DNA of 6,640 bases, taken from the NCBI GenBank assembly GCA_025057245.1, contig JANWYC010000056.1:1-6640 (forward strand), in the 5' to 3' direction. Positions 1 through 6,307 of this stretch are shown in pieces. Both the position numbers and the translations under genes were made by a program. How positions within the stretch are numbered: position 1 is the first letter of the stretch; each line of letters begins with the position of its first letter. Source of the DNA: Aquificaceae bacterium. Lineage in GTDB: Bacteria; Aquificota; Aquificia; Aquificales; Aquificaceae. The notes under the pieces are model-generated. The model saw nothing but the letters and a program-made list of their open reading frames with translations, did no database searches and had not been told where the DNA came from.

Positions 1-57
1 CAAGGTTATTATAAAGAGCTTTTAAGTAATGATAGTATAGGAATGATCGTGAGGTGA
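1..57 (+). CDS. Possible 3' end of an upstream gene (partial)
   Basis: Frame 1 is open from the left edge to a TGA at 55-57 and reads QGYYKELLSNDSIGMIVR, a plausible protein C-terminus. It is only 18 codons, so chance openness cannot be excluded. Frame 2 also gives a short tail that stops with TAA at 23-25 (KVIIKSF). No family can be recognised. If real, the gene would read toward the recombinase and end about 190 bp before it. The sequence to the left of the window would decide this. Confidence 0.25.
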   Translation, partial: QGYYKELLSNDSIGMIVR

Positions 58-138
58 GTTGAGGTTATGGTCATGTAGAGTAGGTTATGTGGATGGGTGG
101 TGAGTAGGGGGTTTGAGATGTTATGGAGGATATTGAAG
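49..138 (+). other. C-depleted, G/T/A-rich non-coding tract with strong strand skew
   Basis: Counting by hand, this 90-base stretch holds 40 G and a single C (position 72) on the plus strand. It contains loosely repeated GGTTATG-like units (GAGGTTATGG at 61-70, TAGGTTATGT at 81-90, GATGTTATGG at 117-126). A run of G doublets and longer G runs at 91-111 could in principle form a two-tier G-quadruplex. The plus strand is full of stop codons. The minus strand stays open in one frame mainly because it almost lacks G. It lies upstream of the recombinase promoter region. I know of no RNA family that it matches, and its role is unknown. Confidence 0.6.
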
Positions 139-195
139 CTTTTATTGGGCACAGCAGTGACAATCATTAGTTCGACTGACTTTAACTGCTTAAGG

Positions 196-224
196 TTGAC
201 GTAGGAAGACTAAATCCGTGTAAA
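196..224 (+). promoter_or_regulatory. Candidate sigma-70-type promoter for the recombinase-trmD-xfp-ackA operon
   Basis: TTGACG at 196-201 matches the -35 consensus in five of six positions. It is followed after 17 bp by TGTAAA (219-224), a modest -10; shifting by one or two bases gives GTAAAA or TAAAAA. The predicted transcript would start near 231, leaving about 16 nt before the ATG at 247. A better -10 by itself, TAAAAT at 233-238, lacks a -35 at proper spacing but would give an almost leaderless mRNA. Assigned by eye only. Confidence 0.4.
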
Positions 225-246
225 AATTCAGATAAAATGTTTTAAC

Positions 247-1104
247 ATGGAGAGGCTTATAGACTTGTGGATTAAAAGCCTCAGTAAGACTAAAAGCCAT
301 AGGACGCTAATTACTTACAAAACATGTGTAAGCATGCTACAAAACTATGTGGGCAAGGAAGAAGTCTTGGATATAGACCCAAAGGTTTTGTATGCTTACG
401 CGGACGCTTCAGAGCTATCTCCCTCCTCTTTACTAACCCATCTATCCGCAATAAAACACTTCTACAAGTTTGCCTTTAGAAGGGGCCGGCTCAGTAAAGA
501 GAACTACTCAGAAATTGAATCTGTGATAGAAGACATAAGAGAGGAACTCTCTAGCACTAAACCACAGAAAGCACCCAAAGCGCTCGCTAAAGAAGAGGTT
601 AAGAGAATACTCGAGTGTGTTAGGAACACCAAATACGAACGCGTTTATAGTCTGCTTCTATACAGCGGTATAAGACTTTCTGAATACGCTCAGCTTAGGA
701 GGGAATACTTCCAAAAGGATGAAGATAGCATACACTGGCTCAGGCTTCCTGCGGAGGTTACCAAGAGAAACAAGGAAAGGCGTGTTCCTATAATAGGTCC
801 TACAAAAGAAGAGACCATGGAGATAAACCAAAACCTTCAAAGGTGGCTTCAGGAGGAAGAGAGCATAAAGGTAAAAACTGGTTCACTTCAGGTCTTTACC
901 AACCGTCTGTCTCAGAAAATAGGTATTCCCTTCTCTGTTCATAGCTTTAGACATACATACATAACAAACCTTGTTAATGCAGGATTTCCCGCAGAAGTTG
1001 TCAAAGAGTTTGCAGGACACTCTAACGTAAAGACCACTATAGACATATACTACCGCTTTAGCTCCGAGAGAGCTAAAAGCCTCGTGTATGAATTTCTCAG
1101 ATGA
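247..1104 (+). CDS. Tyrosine recombinase / phage-type integrase family (Xer-like)
   Basis: A 285-residue site-specific tyrosine recombinase, which cuts and rejoins DNA through a 3'-phosphotyrosine intermediate. Residues 1 to about 95 form the helical N-terminal core-binding (SAM-like) domain, and about 110-285 the catalytic domain. The catalytic set looks complete: R143 in GIRLSE, a beta-hairpin lysine at K173 or K176 in TKRNKERR, H232 and R235 in HSFRHTY, H258 in GHSN, and nucleophile Y268 (Y269 adjacent). The length fits XerC/XerD/XerA-type enzymes rather than long phage integrases. The ATG at 247 has no Shine-Dalgarno; an in-frame stop at 211-213 rules out extension with a usual start codon. 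GGAGAGG at 249-255 could instead serve a TTG at 265, but that would remove part of the first helix. The stop overlaps the trmD start (ATGA), so the two are likely translationally coupled. No attachment site or partner mobile gene is seen. Whether it is a resident Xer or a captured integrase is unresolved. Confidence 0.9.
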   Translation: MERLIDLWIKSLSKTKSHRTLITYKTCVSMLQNYVGKEEVLDIDPKVLYAYADASELSPSSLLTHLSAIKHFYKFAFRRGRLSKENYSEIESVIEDIREELSSTKPQKAPKALAKEEVKRILECVRNTKYERVYSLLLYSGIRLSEYAQLRREYFQKDEDSIHWLRLPAEVTKRNKERRVPIIGPTKEETMEINQNLQRWLQEEESIKVKTGSLQVFTNRLSQKIGIPFSVHSFRHTYITNLVNAGFPAEVVKEFAGHSNVKTTIDIYYRFSSERAKSLVYEFLR

Positions 1105-1955
1105 AGTTTTTCGTCTTTACCATATTTCCTCAAATCGTGGAGTGCTACGCAGGTTATGGCATAGTAAAGCAGGCTATAAAGAAAGGTAAACTTGAACTGC
1201 ATACTGTGGACATAAGAAAGTTTGCCCATAAGGGACAGGTTGACGACGTTGCCTACGGTGGTATGCCGGGCATGGTAATTAAGCCAGAACCCGTTTTTAA
1301 AGCCTACGAGGACGTGGTAAAGAACCACGGGAAGCCTTACACCATAATACCTCAGCCTTGGGGTAAGAGGTTAACTCAGGAAGACATGGACAAGTTTTCA
1401 ACATTTGAAAGTCTGGCGGTTCTGTGTGGTAGGTATGAAGGCTTTGACGAAAGGGTTAGAACTTTAGCGGACGAAGAGTTTTCTCTTGGAGATTTTGTTA
1501 TATCCGGTGGTGAGATTTTTGCACTTACTCTTTTGGAAGGCGTAGCCAGACTTCTTCCAGATGTTCTGAGCGAACCAGAAAGTCTAAAAAGAGACTCCTT
1601 TCGCAGATGGCTTGGAGCTCCAGTATACACAAGACCCCCAGAGTTTAAAGGAATGAAAGTGCCAGAGGTGCTCCTCTCGGGCAACCACCAGCTCATAAAA
1701 CTCTGGGAGCTATGGCATTCCATAGAGAGAACTTACAAACTAAGACCTGACATAATTCCCAAGGATATGAACCCCTTTGAGAGTTTCCTCCTATACCTTA
1801 TAATGAGGGGCAAGAGCTTTGAACAATGGTTAGAGGAGGTGGGACATGAAGGAGCTTTTAAAAGCCTTCAGAGCATGCAACTATCTGGCGGTGGGTATGA
1901 TATACCTGAAGGAAAACCCACTGCTGAAAGAACCTCTCAGGAAGGAACACCTTAA
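1101..1955 (+). CDS. trmD: tRNA (guanine-37-N1)-methyltransferase TrmD
   Basis: TrmD methylates N1 of G37, next to the anticodon, using S-adenosylmethionine, and so prevents +1 frameshifting. It works as a dimer in the cytoplasm. Visible hallmarks are VDDVAYGGMPGM (47-58), LCGRYEGFDERV (108-119), the SAM-binding knot segment SLGDFVISGGE (128-138), R150 and D165 aligning with the catalytic R154 and D169 of E. coli, YTRP (176-179) and LLSGNH (191-196). The sequence resembles Aquifex TrmD throughout. The start shares ATGA with the recombinase stop and has no clear SD, so coupling is likely. The frame runs to 284 residues, whereas family members usually end near 250-257. Residues 249-284 are read from DNA that also encodes the start of Xfp and look like an out-of-frame tail. 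TrmD is more often found with rimM, rpsP and rplS; none is in this window. Confidence 0.97.
   Translation: MKFFVFTIFPQIVECYAGYGIVKQAIKKGKLELHTVDIRKFAHKGQVDDVAYGGMPGMVIKPEPVFKAYEDVVKNHGKPYTIIPQPWGKRLTQEDMDKFSTFESLAVLCGRYEGFDERVRTLADEEFSLGDFVISGGEIFALTLLEGVARLLPDVLSEPESLKRDSFRRWLGAPVYTRPPEFKGMKVPEVLLSGNHQLIKLWELWHSIERTYKLRPDIIPKDMNPFESFLLYLIMRGKSFEQWLEEVGHEGAFKSLQSMQLSGGGYDIPEGKPTAERTSQEGTP
1833..1840 (+). promoter_or_regulatory. Strong Shine-Dalgarno for xfp, inside trmD
   Basis: GAGGAGGT ends 5 nt before the ATG at 1846 and is close to a full anti-SD complement. In the trmD frame the same bases fall within codons for LEEVG. An in-frame TAG at 1831-1833 blocks any longer xfp start. Together these fix the xfp start and show that the overlap with trmD is a real translation start, not an annotation choice. 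Confidence 0.85.
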
Positions 1956-4227
1956 AAAAAGACTGTTGGGACACTGGGGTGCAAGCCCTAACATAAGCCT
2001 TGTTTACCTTTTTACCAGCTACATGCTCAGAAAGTATCCCTTTGACGCTGTTCTTGTGGTAGGCCCTGGGCACGGTGCGCCGGGATACATAGCACCCCTA
2101 TACTTGGAAGGCACTCTTAGCAAGTTCTATCCAGAGTTTTCTCAAGACGAGAAAGGTATGAAAAGGCTTTTTAAAGACTTTTCCTTCCCCGGCGGTTTGG
2201 GTAGCCACTGCACTCCAGAACTTCCAGGCTCTATACAAGAGGGTGGAGAATTGGGCTACAGCCTTTCCCATGCCTTTGGTGCAGTCTTTGACAATCCTAA
2301 CCTGTTGTCAGTAGCCATAGTGGGTGACGGAGAGGCGGAGACTGGACCTCTGGCAACCGCTTGGCACTCCAACAAGTTTTTAAACCCCGAGAGAGATGGT
2401 TTGGTGCTTCCCGTTCTCTCTCTCAATGGCTACAAAATAAACAATCCTACAGTGCTTTCAAGACTGCCCAAAGAAGAGGTGCTAAGCCTGTTTAAAGGCT
2501 ACGGCTATGAACCTATGTGGGTGGAAGGCGAGGAAGTCTCCGAGGTCTTTGACCTGATGCTTCAGACCATGGAAAGTGCCTTTGAGAGGTTGATGGATAT
2601 AAAGGCAAACCCTAAGGGAAGACCAAAACTGCCCATGATAGTCCTTAAAACGCCTAAAGGTTGGACTGCGCCCAAAGAATACAAAGGAAAGTACATAGAG
2701 GGCTACTGGAGGTCTCATCAGGTGCCTTTTACCGATGTTCACGAAAACCCAGAAAGCCTCAAAATTCTTGAAGAATGGCTCCTGAGTTACAATCCAAGAG
2801 AACTCTTTGACGAGGTAGGGAGACCAAACATAAAGGTGGAGGAGATATTCCCCCAAGAGGGGAGAAGGCTCGGAGATACACCCTATGCCAACGGCGGTTT
2901 ACTCAGAAAACCTCTAATACTGCCACCGCCAGAAAAGTTTCAGGTAGAACGCTTCAGCCTACATAGTAATACACTACCTTTAGGATACTACCTTAGAGAA
3001 GTGCTAAGAGAAAACCCAGAAAACTTTAGGGTCTTTGGTCCTGACGAGACCGCTTCTAACAGACTGCACCCCACTTTTGAGTTTGGAAAGGTATGGATGG
3101 CAGAAACATTGCCAGTTGACGAAGACGAGGGATACCTAAGCACTACGGGAAGGGTTATGGAAATGCTCTCCGAGCATACAGTAGAAGGCTGGCTGGAGGG
3201 ATACATACTCACGGGCAAACACGGAATCCTAAACACCTATGAAGGCTTCGCACCTATCATAACTTCCATGGTGAACCAGTTTGGAAAGTGGCTGGACATA
3301 AGCCAAGACGTGCCGTGGAGAGCTCCCCTAAGTTCTCTTAACCTCCTACTCACCTCCGTAGTATGGCGACAGGACCACAACGGCTTTACCCATCAAGACC
3401 CAGGGTTTATAAACAGCATAGTAGATAAATGGCCTAACGTGGTGAGACTGTACTTCCCCTGCGATGCCAACACCCTTTTAGCTACCGCCCACATATGCCT
3501 CAACTCTACAGACAGGGTAAACATAATAGTTGTGGACAAGCAGGTGCATCCCCAATACTTGAACTACGAGCAGGCTTTAAGCCATGCGGTAAAAGGCTTA
3601 GGCATCTTCCACTTTGCCAGCACACATCCAGAACGTGAGCCAGATGTGGTCATAGCCAGTTGTGGTGACATACCTACCAAAGAGGCCATATCCGCAGTAT
3701 TCTTACTAAGGGAGTTCTTCCCAGAGCTCGCCATAAGGTTTGTGAACGTGGTAAACCTTTTCAGGTTAACCCCAGACACAGAGCATCCTGATGGTCTACC
3801 CGACAGGGACTTTGACTCCTACTTTACTACAGAAAAGCCTATAATCTTTAACTTCCACGGATATCCATGGCTTATACACCGTCTCACTTACAGAAGAAGG
3901 AACCACAAAAATCTACATGTAAGAGGCTACAGAGAAAACAGAAGGATGGGTATAGACGCCAGCCACCTTCAGCCATTCATGATAGGTAGAGGTGGTATAA
4001 CCACACCCTTACAACTTGCCATAATAAACCAGATAGACCGTTTCAGCATAGCCATAGACACCATCCAAAGGACACCATCCCTTCAAGGTAAAGGCGGAAA
4101 GTTTATAGATCAGCTAAAAGACATGCAGATAAAAGCTCTCAAGCATGCGTACGAAGAGGGCATAGACCACCCGGAGGTCTCCGATGAAAACTTTCTTATC
4201 CCTAAACTACGGGAGCTCCTCTCTTAA
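1846..4227 (+). CDS. xfp: Xylulose-5-phosphate/fructose-6-phosphate phosphoketolase
   Basis: A thiamine-diphosphate enzyme that cleaves xylulose-5-P (and often fructose-6-P) with phosphate to acetyl-phosphate plus glyceraldehyde-3-P (or erythrose-4-P); cytosolic. It has 793 residues, in the family's usual range of about 790-825. Aligned from memory with the Bifidobacterium enzyme, the active-site histidines H64, H97, H142, H548 and H553 correspond to H43 (GHWG), H76 (GPGHG), H121, H511 and H516 (WRQDHNGFTHQDPG), and E479 to E443. Signature blocks EGGELGY (132-138) and GDGEAETGP (160-168) are intact, as is GPDETASNRL (398-407). Two oddities: about 18 residues (698-715) appear inserted between HVRGYRE and GGITTP, and residues past about 780 are coded by DNA shared with ackA. 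Codon use resembles the neighbours, so there is no obvious recent transfer. Whether it prefers xylulose-5-P or fructose-6-P cannot be told from sequence. It shares an operon with ackA, which would use its product. Confidence 0.96.
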   Translation: MKELLKAFRACNYLAVGMIYLKENPLLKEPLRKEHLKKRLLGHWGASPNISLVYLFTSYMLRKYPFDAVLVVGPGHGAPGYIAPLYLEGTLSKFYPEFSQDEKGMKRLFKDFSFPGGLGSHCTPELPGSIQEGGELGYSLSHAFGAVFDNPNLLSVAIVGDGEAETGPLATAWHSNKFLNPERDGLVLPVLSLNGYKINNPTVLSRLPKEEVLSLFKGYGYEPMWVEGEEVSEVFDLMLQTMESAFERLMDIKANPKGRPKLPMIVLKTPKGWTAPKEYKGKYIEGYWRSHQVPFTDVHENPESLKILEEWLLSYNPRELFDEVGRPNIKVEEIFPQEGRRLGDTPYANGGLLRKPLILPPPEKFQVERFSLHSNTLPLGYYLREVLRENPENFRVFGPDETASNRLHPTFEFGKVWMAETLPVDEDEGYLSTTGRVMEMLSEHTVEGWLEGYILTGKHGILNTYEGFAPIITSMVNQFGKWLDISQDVPWRAPLSSLNLLLTSVVWRQDHNGFTHQDPGFINSIVDKWPNVVRLYFPCDANTLLATAHICLNSTDRVNIIVVDKQVHPQYLNYEQALSHAVKGLGIFHFASTHPEREPDVVIASCGDIPTKEAISAVFLLREFFPELAIRFVNVVNLFRLTPDTEHPDGLPDRDFDSYFTTEKPIIFNFHGYPWLIHRLTYRRRNHKNLHVRGYRENRRMGIDASHLQPFMIGRGGITTPLQLAIINQIDRFSIAIDTIQRTPSLQGKGGKFIDQLKDMQIKALKHAYEEGIDHPEVSDENFLIPKLRELLS
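4173..4178 (+). promoter_or_regulatory. Shine-Dalgarno for ackA, inside xfp
   Basis: GGAGGT lies 5 nt before the ackA ATG at 4184, within the xfp codons for PEVS. It fixes the ackA start, which is also supported by the conserved NxGSSS motif that follows within ten residues. Confidence 0.85.
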
Positions 4228-5251
4228 GTATGCCCTTTTTGAAGAGGACAGAGCCATACTAAGAGGCAGTTTTCAGAGAACCCAAGGCGAGAGTCTTGAA
4301 GAGCTCCTTGACAGGCTGAGCCTCTCCTTGCAGACCAAACCTGACTTAGTAGCTCACAGGGTGGTTCACGGTATGGAACACCAAAGCCCTATGCTTGTGG
4401 ACGAAAAGAGCCTTACGCTTTTAGAGGAGCTCGCCCGCATCAACCCCTTACATAATGCACTTGCTTTAGTGGGCATAAGAAAGAGCCTGACCCTTTTTCC
4501 CCACAGCAAACACTACGCCCTTTTTGACACAGACTTTCACGGTAGCATACCACCCTACGCAAGAGTTTACGGAGTAGACTACCAGCTTTACCAAGAGGGC
4601 ATAAAAAGATACGGTTTTCACGGACTTTCCTATTCCTACCTTCTCAGAAGAGCTAAGGATACCTTAAAAAAGGACAGACCGAACCTTATCATAATGCACT
4701 TGGGACAAGGTTGTAGCATCTGCGCAATCAAAGAAGGTCTCTCGGTAGACACTTCCATGGGCTTTTCACCCCTTGAAGGGCTTATGATGGTTTCAAGACC
4801 CGGAGACTTAGACCCCGGCGTTATTCTTGAACTCTTGGAAAGAGGCTACTCCAAGGAAAAACTCAAAGAGTATTTATACAAAAGCTCAGGTATAAAGGCA
4901 ATAGCGGGCGTGTCTAACTTTGAGGAACTCCTCCAAAAGGATAGCCCACAGGCTAAACTGGCACTGGAAGCTTTTATATACAGGTTGTTTAAGTATGTAG
5001 GCTCATACTGGTTCGTGCTGGAAGGAAAGGTGGATGCGTTGGTGTTCTCTGGTGGCATAGGTGAAAACAGCCCCATGGTAAGACAGAGGCTATGCTCCAT
5101 GCTTTACTTCTTAGGCATACAAATAGACCCGCAGGCTAACCAAGAAGGCAAGGAAGTAATCTCGTCATCTCACAGCTCAACAAGAGTGTTGCTAATAAAG
5201 ACTGACGAAGAGTTGGAAATGGTTCTAAGGTTGAGAGAGCACATACTCTAA
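4184..5251 (+). CDS. ackA: Acetate kinase (acetate/propionate kinase family)
   Basis: Converts acetyl-phosphate and ADP to acetate and ATP, reversibly; it belongs to the ASKHA (actin-like ATPase) fold. Motifs seen: N8 and the GSSSLK loop (10-15), AHRVVHG with substrate-site R59, FDTDFH with D115, YGFHGLS with H146, VDTSMGFSPLEGL (188-200), R205 in SRPGDLDPG, the adenosine-side FSGGIGEN (288-295) and TDEE (340-343). At 355 residues it is about 45 shorter than E. coli AckA (400). Most of the missing length lies between the first loop and HRVVHG, the rest near the C-terminus. The normally conserved HLGNG reads HLGQG (Q175), and the usual TRSGD is SRPGD. The first 14 codons overlap the end of xfp, and the last 27 bases overlap the end of convergent ribD. 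Coupling to Xfp suggests that it harvests ATP from acetyl-phosphate. Another short-chain acyl kinase activity is possible but less likely. Confidence 0.93.
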   Translation: MKTFLSLNYGSSSLKYALFEEDRAILRGSFQRTQGESLEELLDRLSLSLQTKPDLVAHRVVHGMEHQSPMLVDEKSLTLLEELARINPLHNALALVGIRKSLTLFPHSKHYALFDTDFHGSIPPYARVYGVDYQLYQEGIKRYGFHGLSYSYLLRRAKDTLKKDRPNLIIMHLGQGCSICAIKEGLSVDTSMGFSPLEGLMMVSRPGDLDPGVILELLERGYSKEKLKEYLYKSSGIKAIAGVSNFEELLQKDSPQAKLALEAFIYRLFKYVGSYWFVLEGKVDALVFSGGIGENSPMVRQRLCSMLYFLGIQIDPQANQEGKEVISSSHSSTRVLLIKTDEELEMVLRLREHIL

Positions 5252-6307
5252 GGCTATATCCTCCCCGAATGTTTTTACATCCCTAAGCCTAAGCCTTTTT
5301 ACATCAGACATTTTTTCCACACCTATGTCTCCCACTCTTTTGCCGTCTCCCATAAGCACGGGTGCTACAAAGACCCAAAGGCGGTCCATCAAACCTTCTT
5401 TTATGAAGGAAGTTAAAGTGATAGAGCCACCCTCTACCAAAAGGTGCATAACTTCCATAAAGAACAGCTCTCTTAGCACCTCCGAAAGTTTTAACCTGCC
5501 ATCCTCCGAAGGAGCAAGGATAACCCTTACGCCCATCTCTTGAAGTCTTTCTATCTTTTCCCTGTCTTCCATTGCAGTTATAAGTATGGTTTGAGCCCTT
5601 CCGTCTCTTATCAGCTTAAGCTCCTCTCTTATTCTTAGTTGTGGGTCAAGGACTATTCTAAAAGGTTGTCTTTCCCACTCAAAGGCTCGCACCGTGAGCT
5701 CTGGGTCATCTCTCAAAACCGTGTTTATTCCCACAAGCACCCCAGTTGCCTCAGCCCTGAGCCTATGAGCAAAAGCTCTGGATTCCTCCGAGGTTATCCA
5801 CTTACTCTCGCCAGTGCGCGTAGCCATGGTTCCATCCACGCTCTGAGCCCACTTCAGAGTTATGTAAGGTCTTTTCTGAGTTATATAGGTAAAGAAGTCT
5901 TCGTTTATTCTCCGAGCCTCTTCTTGAAGTATACCCACATCCACTTTTATGCCGGCTTTTGTAAGCCTTTCTACGCCTTTACCAGAAACTAGAGGGTTAG
6001 GGTCAAGGGTTGCCACGACCACTCTGCTCAAGCCAGCCCTTATTATGGCATCTGTGCAAGGTGGCGTCCTACCGTAGTGCGTGCATGGCTCAAGGGTCAC
6101 ATAAAGAGTTGCCCCCTTAGTTCTCTCACCAGCCTTCTGTATAGCCACCACCTCCGCATGAGGCATCCCAGCCTTCTCGTGGTAGCCTTCGGACACTATT
6201 TTGCCATCCTTAACGATTACACAGCCTACAGTAGGGTTGGGATGGGTCAGACCCTTTCTAAGGAGGGCAAGCTCCAGAGCTCTCCTCATAAACCTTTGGT
6301 CATCCAT
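5225..6307 (-). CDS. ribD: Bifunctional riboflavin biosynthesis deaminase/reductase RibD
   Basis: Catalyses two riboflavin steps: deamination of 2,5-diamino-6-ribosylamino-4(3H)-pyrimidinone 5'-phosphate, then NADPH-dependent reduction of the ribosyl side chain. The N-terminal cytidine-deaminase-like domain (about 1-145) has THPNPTVGCV (21-30), the zinc ligand and proton-shuttle motif HAE (H50, E52), and PCTHYGRTPPC with zinc ligands C75 and C84. The C-terminal reductase domain (about 146-360) has KWAQSVDG (152-159), VGINTVLRDDPELTVR (192-207) and VEGGS (291-295). I place the start at the ATG at 6307, giving 360 residues (E. coli has 367). A TTG just upstream (6310) would add only one residue. 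The ATG shares one base with the TGA of the zinc-ribbon gene (TGATG) and has no clear SD, so re-initiation is likely. No other rib genes are in the window, as is common when these genes are scattered. Confidence 0.96.
   Translation of the reverse strand: MDDQRFMRRALELALLRKGLTHPNPTVGCVIVKDGKIVSEGYHEKAGMPHAEVVAIQKAGERTKGATLYVTLEPCTHYGRTPPCTDAIIRAGLSRVVVATLDPNPLVSGKGVERLTKAGIKVDVGILQEEARRINEDFFTYITQKRPYITLKWAQSVDGTMATRTGESKWITSEESRAFAHRLRAEATGVLVGINTVLRDDPELTVRAFEWERQPFRIVLDPQLRIREELKLIRDGRAQTILITAMEDREKIERLQEMGVRVILAPSEDGRLKLSEVLRELFFMEVMHLLVEGGSITLTSFIKEGLMDRLWVFVAPVLMGDGKRVGDIGVEKMSDVKRLRLRDVKTFGEDIALEYVLSQP

Noticed and set aside
9..149. Minus-strand open frame across the skewed leader, rich in Leu, Thr, Ile, Ser and Asn
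   Set aside because: It is open mainly because the minus strand nearly lacks G, so TAG and TGA are rare. It has no convincing start, SD or family resemblance.
153..190. Inverted repeat AGCAGT/ACTGCT upstream of the recombinase as a dif or att site
   Set aside because: The six-base arms are 26 bases apart, unlike the 11-bp arms and 6-8 bp spacer of Xer sites, and are likely by chance.
2482..2856. 124-codon minus-strand ORF inside xfp
   Set aside because: It lies wholly opposite conserved xfp codons and has no motif, upstream gene signals or independent composition.
5250..5300. Possible terminator after ackA: AAGGCT (5250-5255) pairing with AGCCTT (5292-5297) before a T run
   Set aside because: A six-base stem with a 36-base loop is too weak, and it lies within ribD coding sequence.
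5639..5992. 117-codon plus-strand ORF inside ribD
   Set aside because: Antisense to the conserved RibD reductase domain, with no family features.
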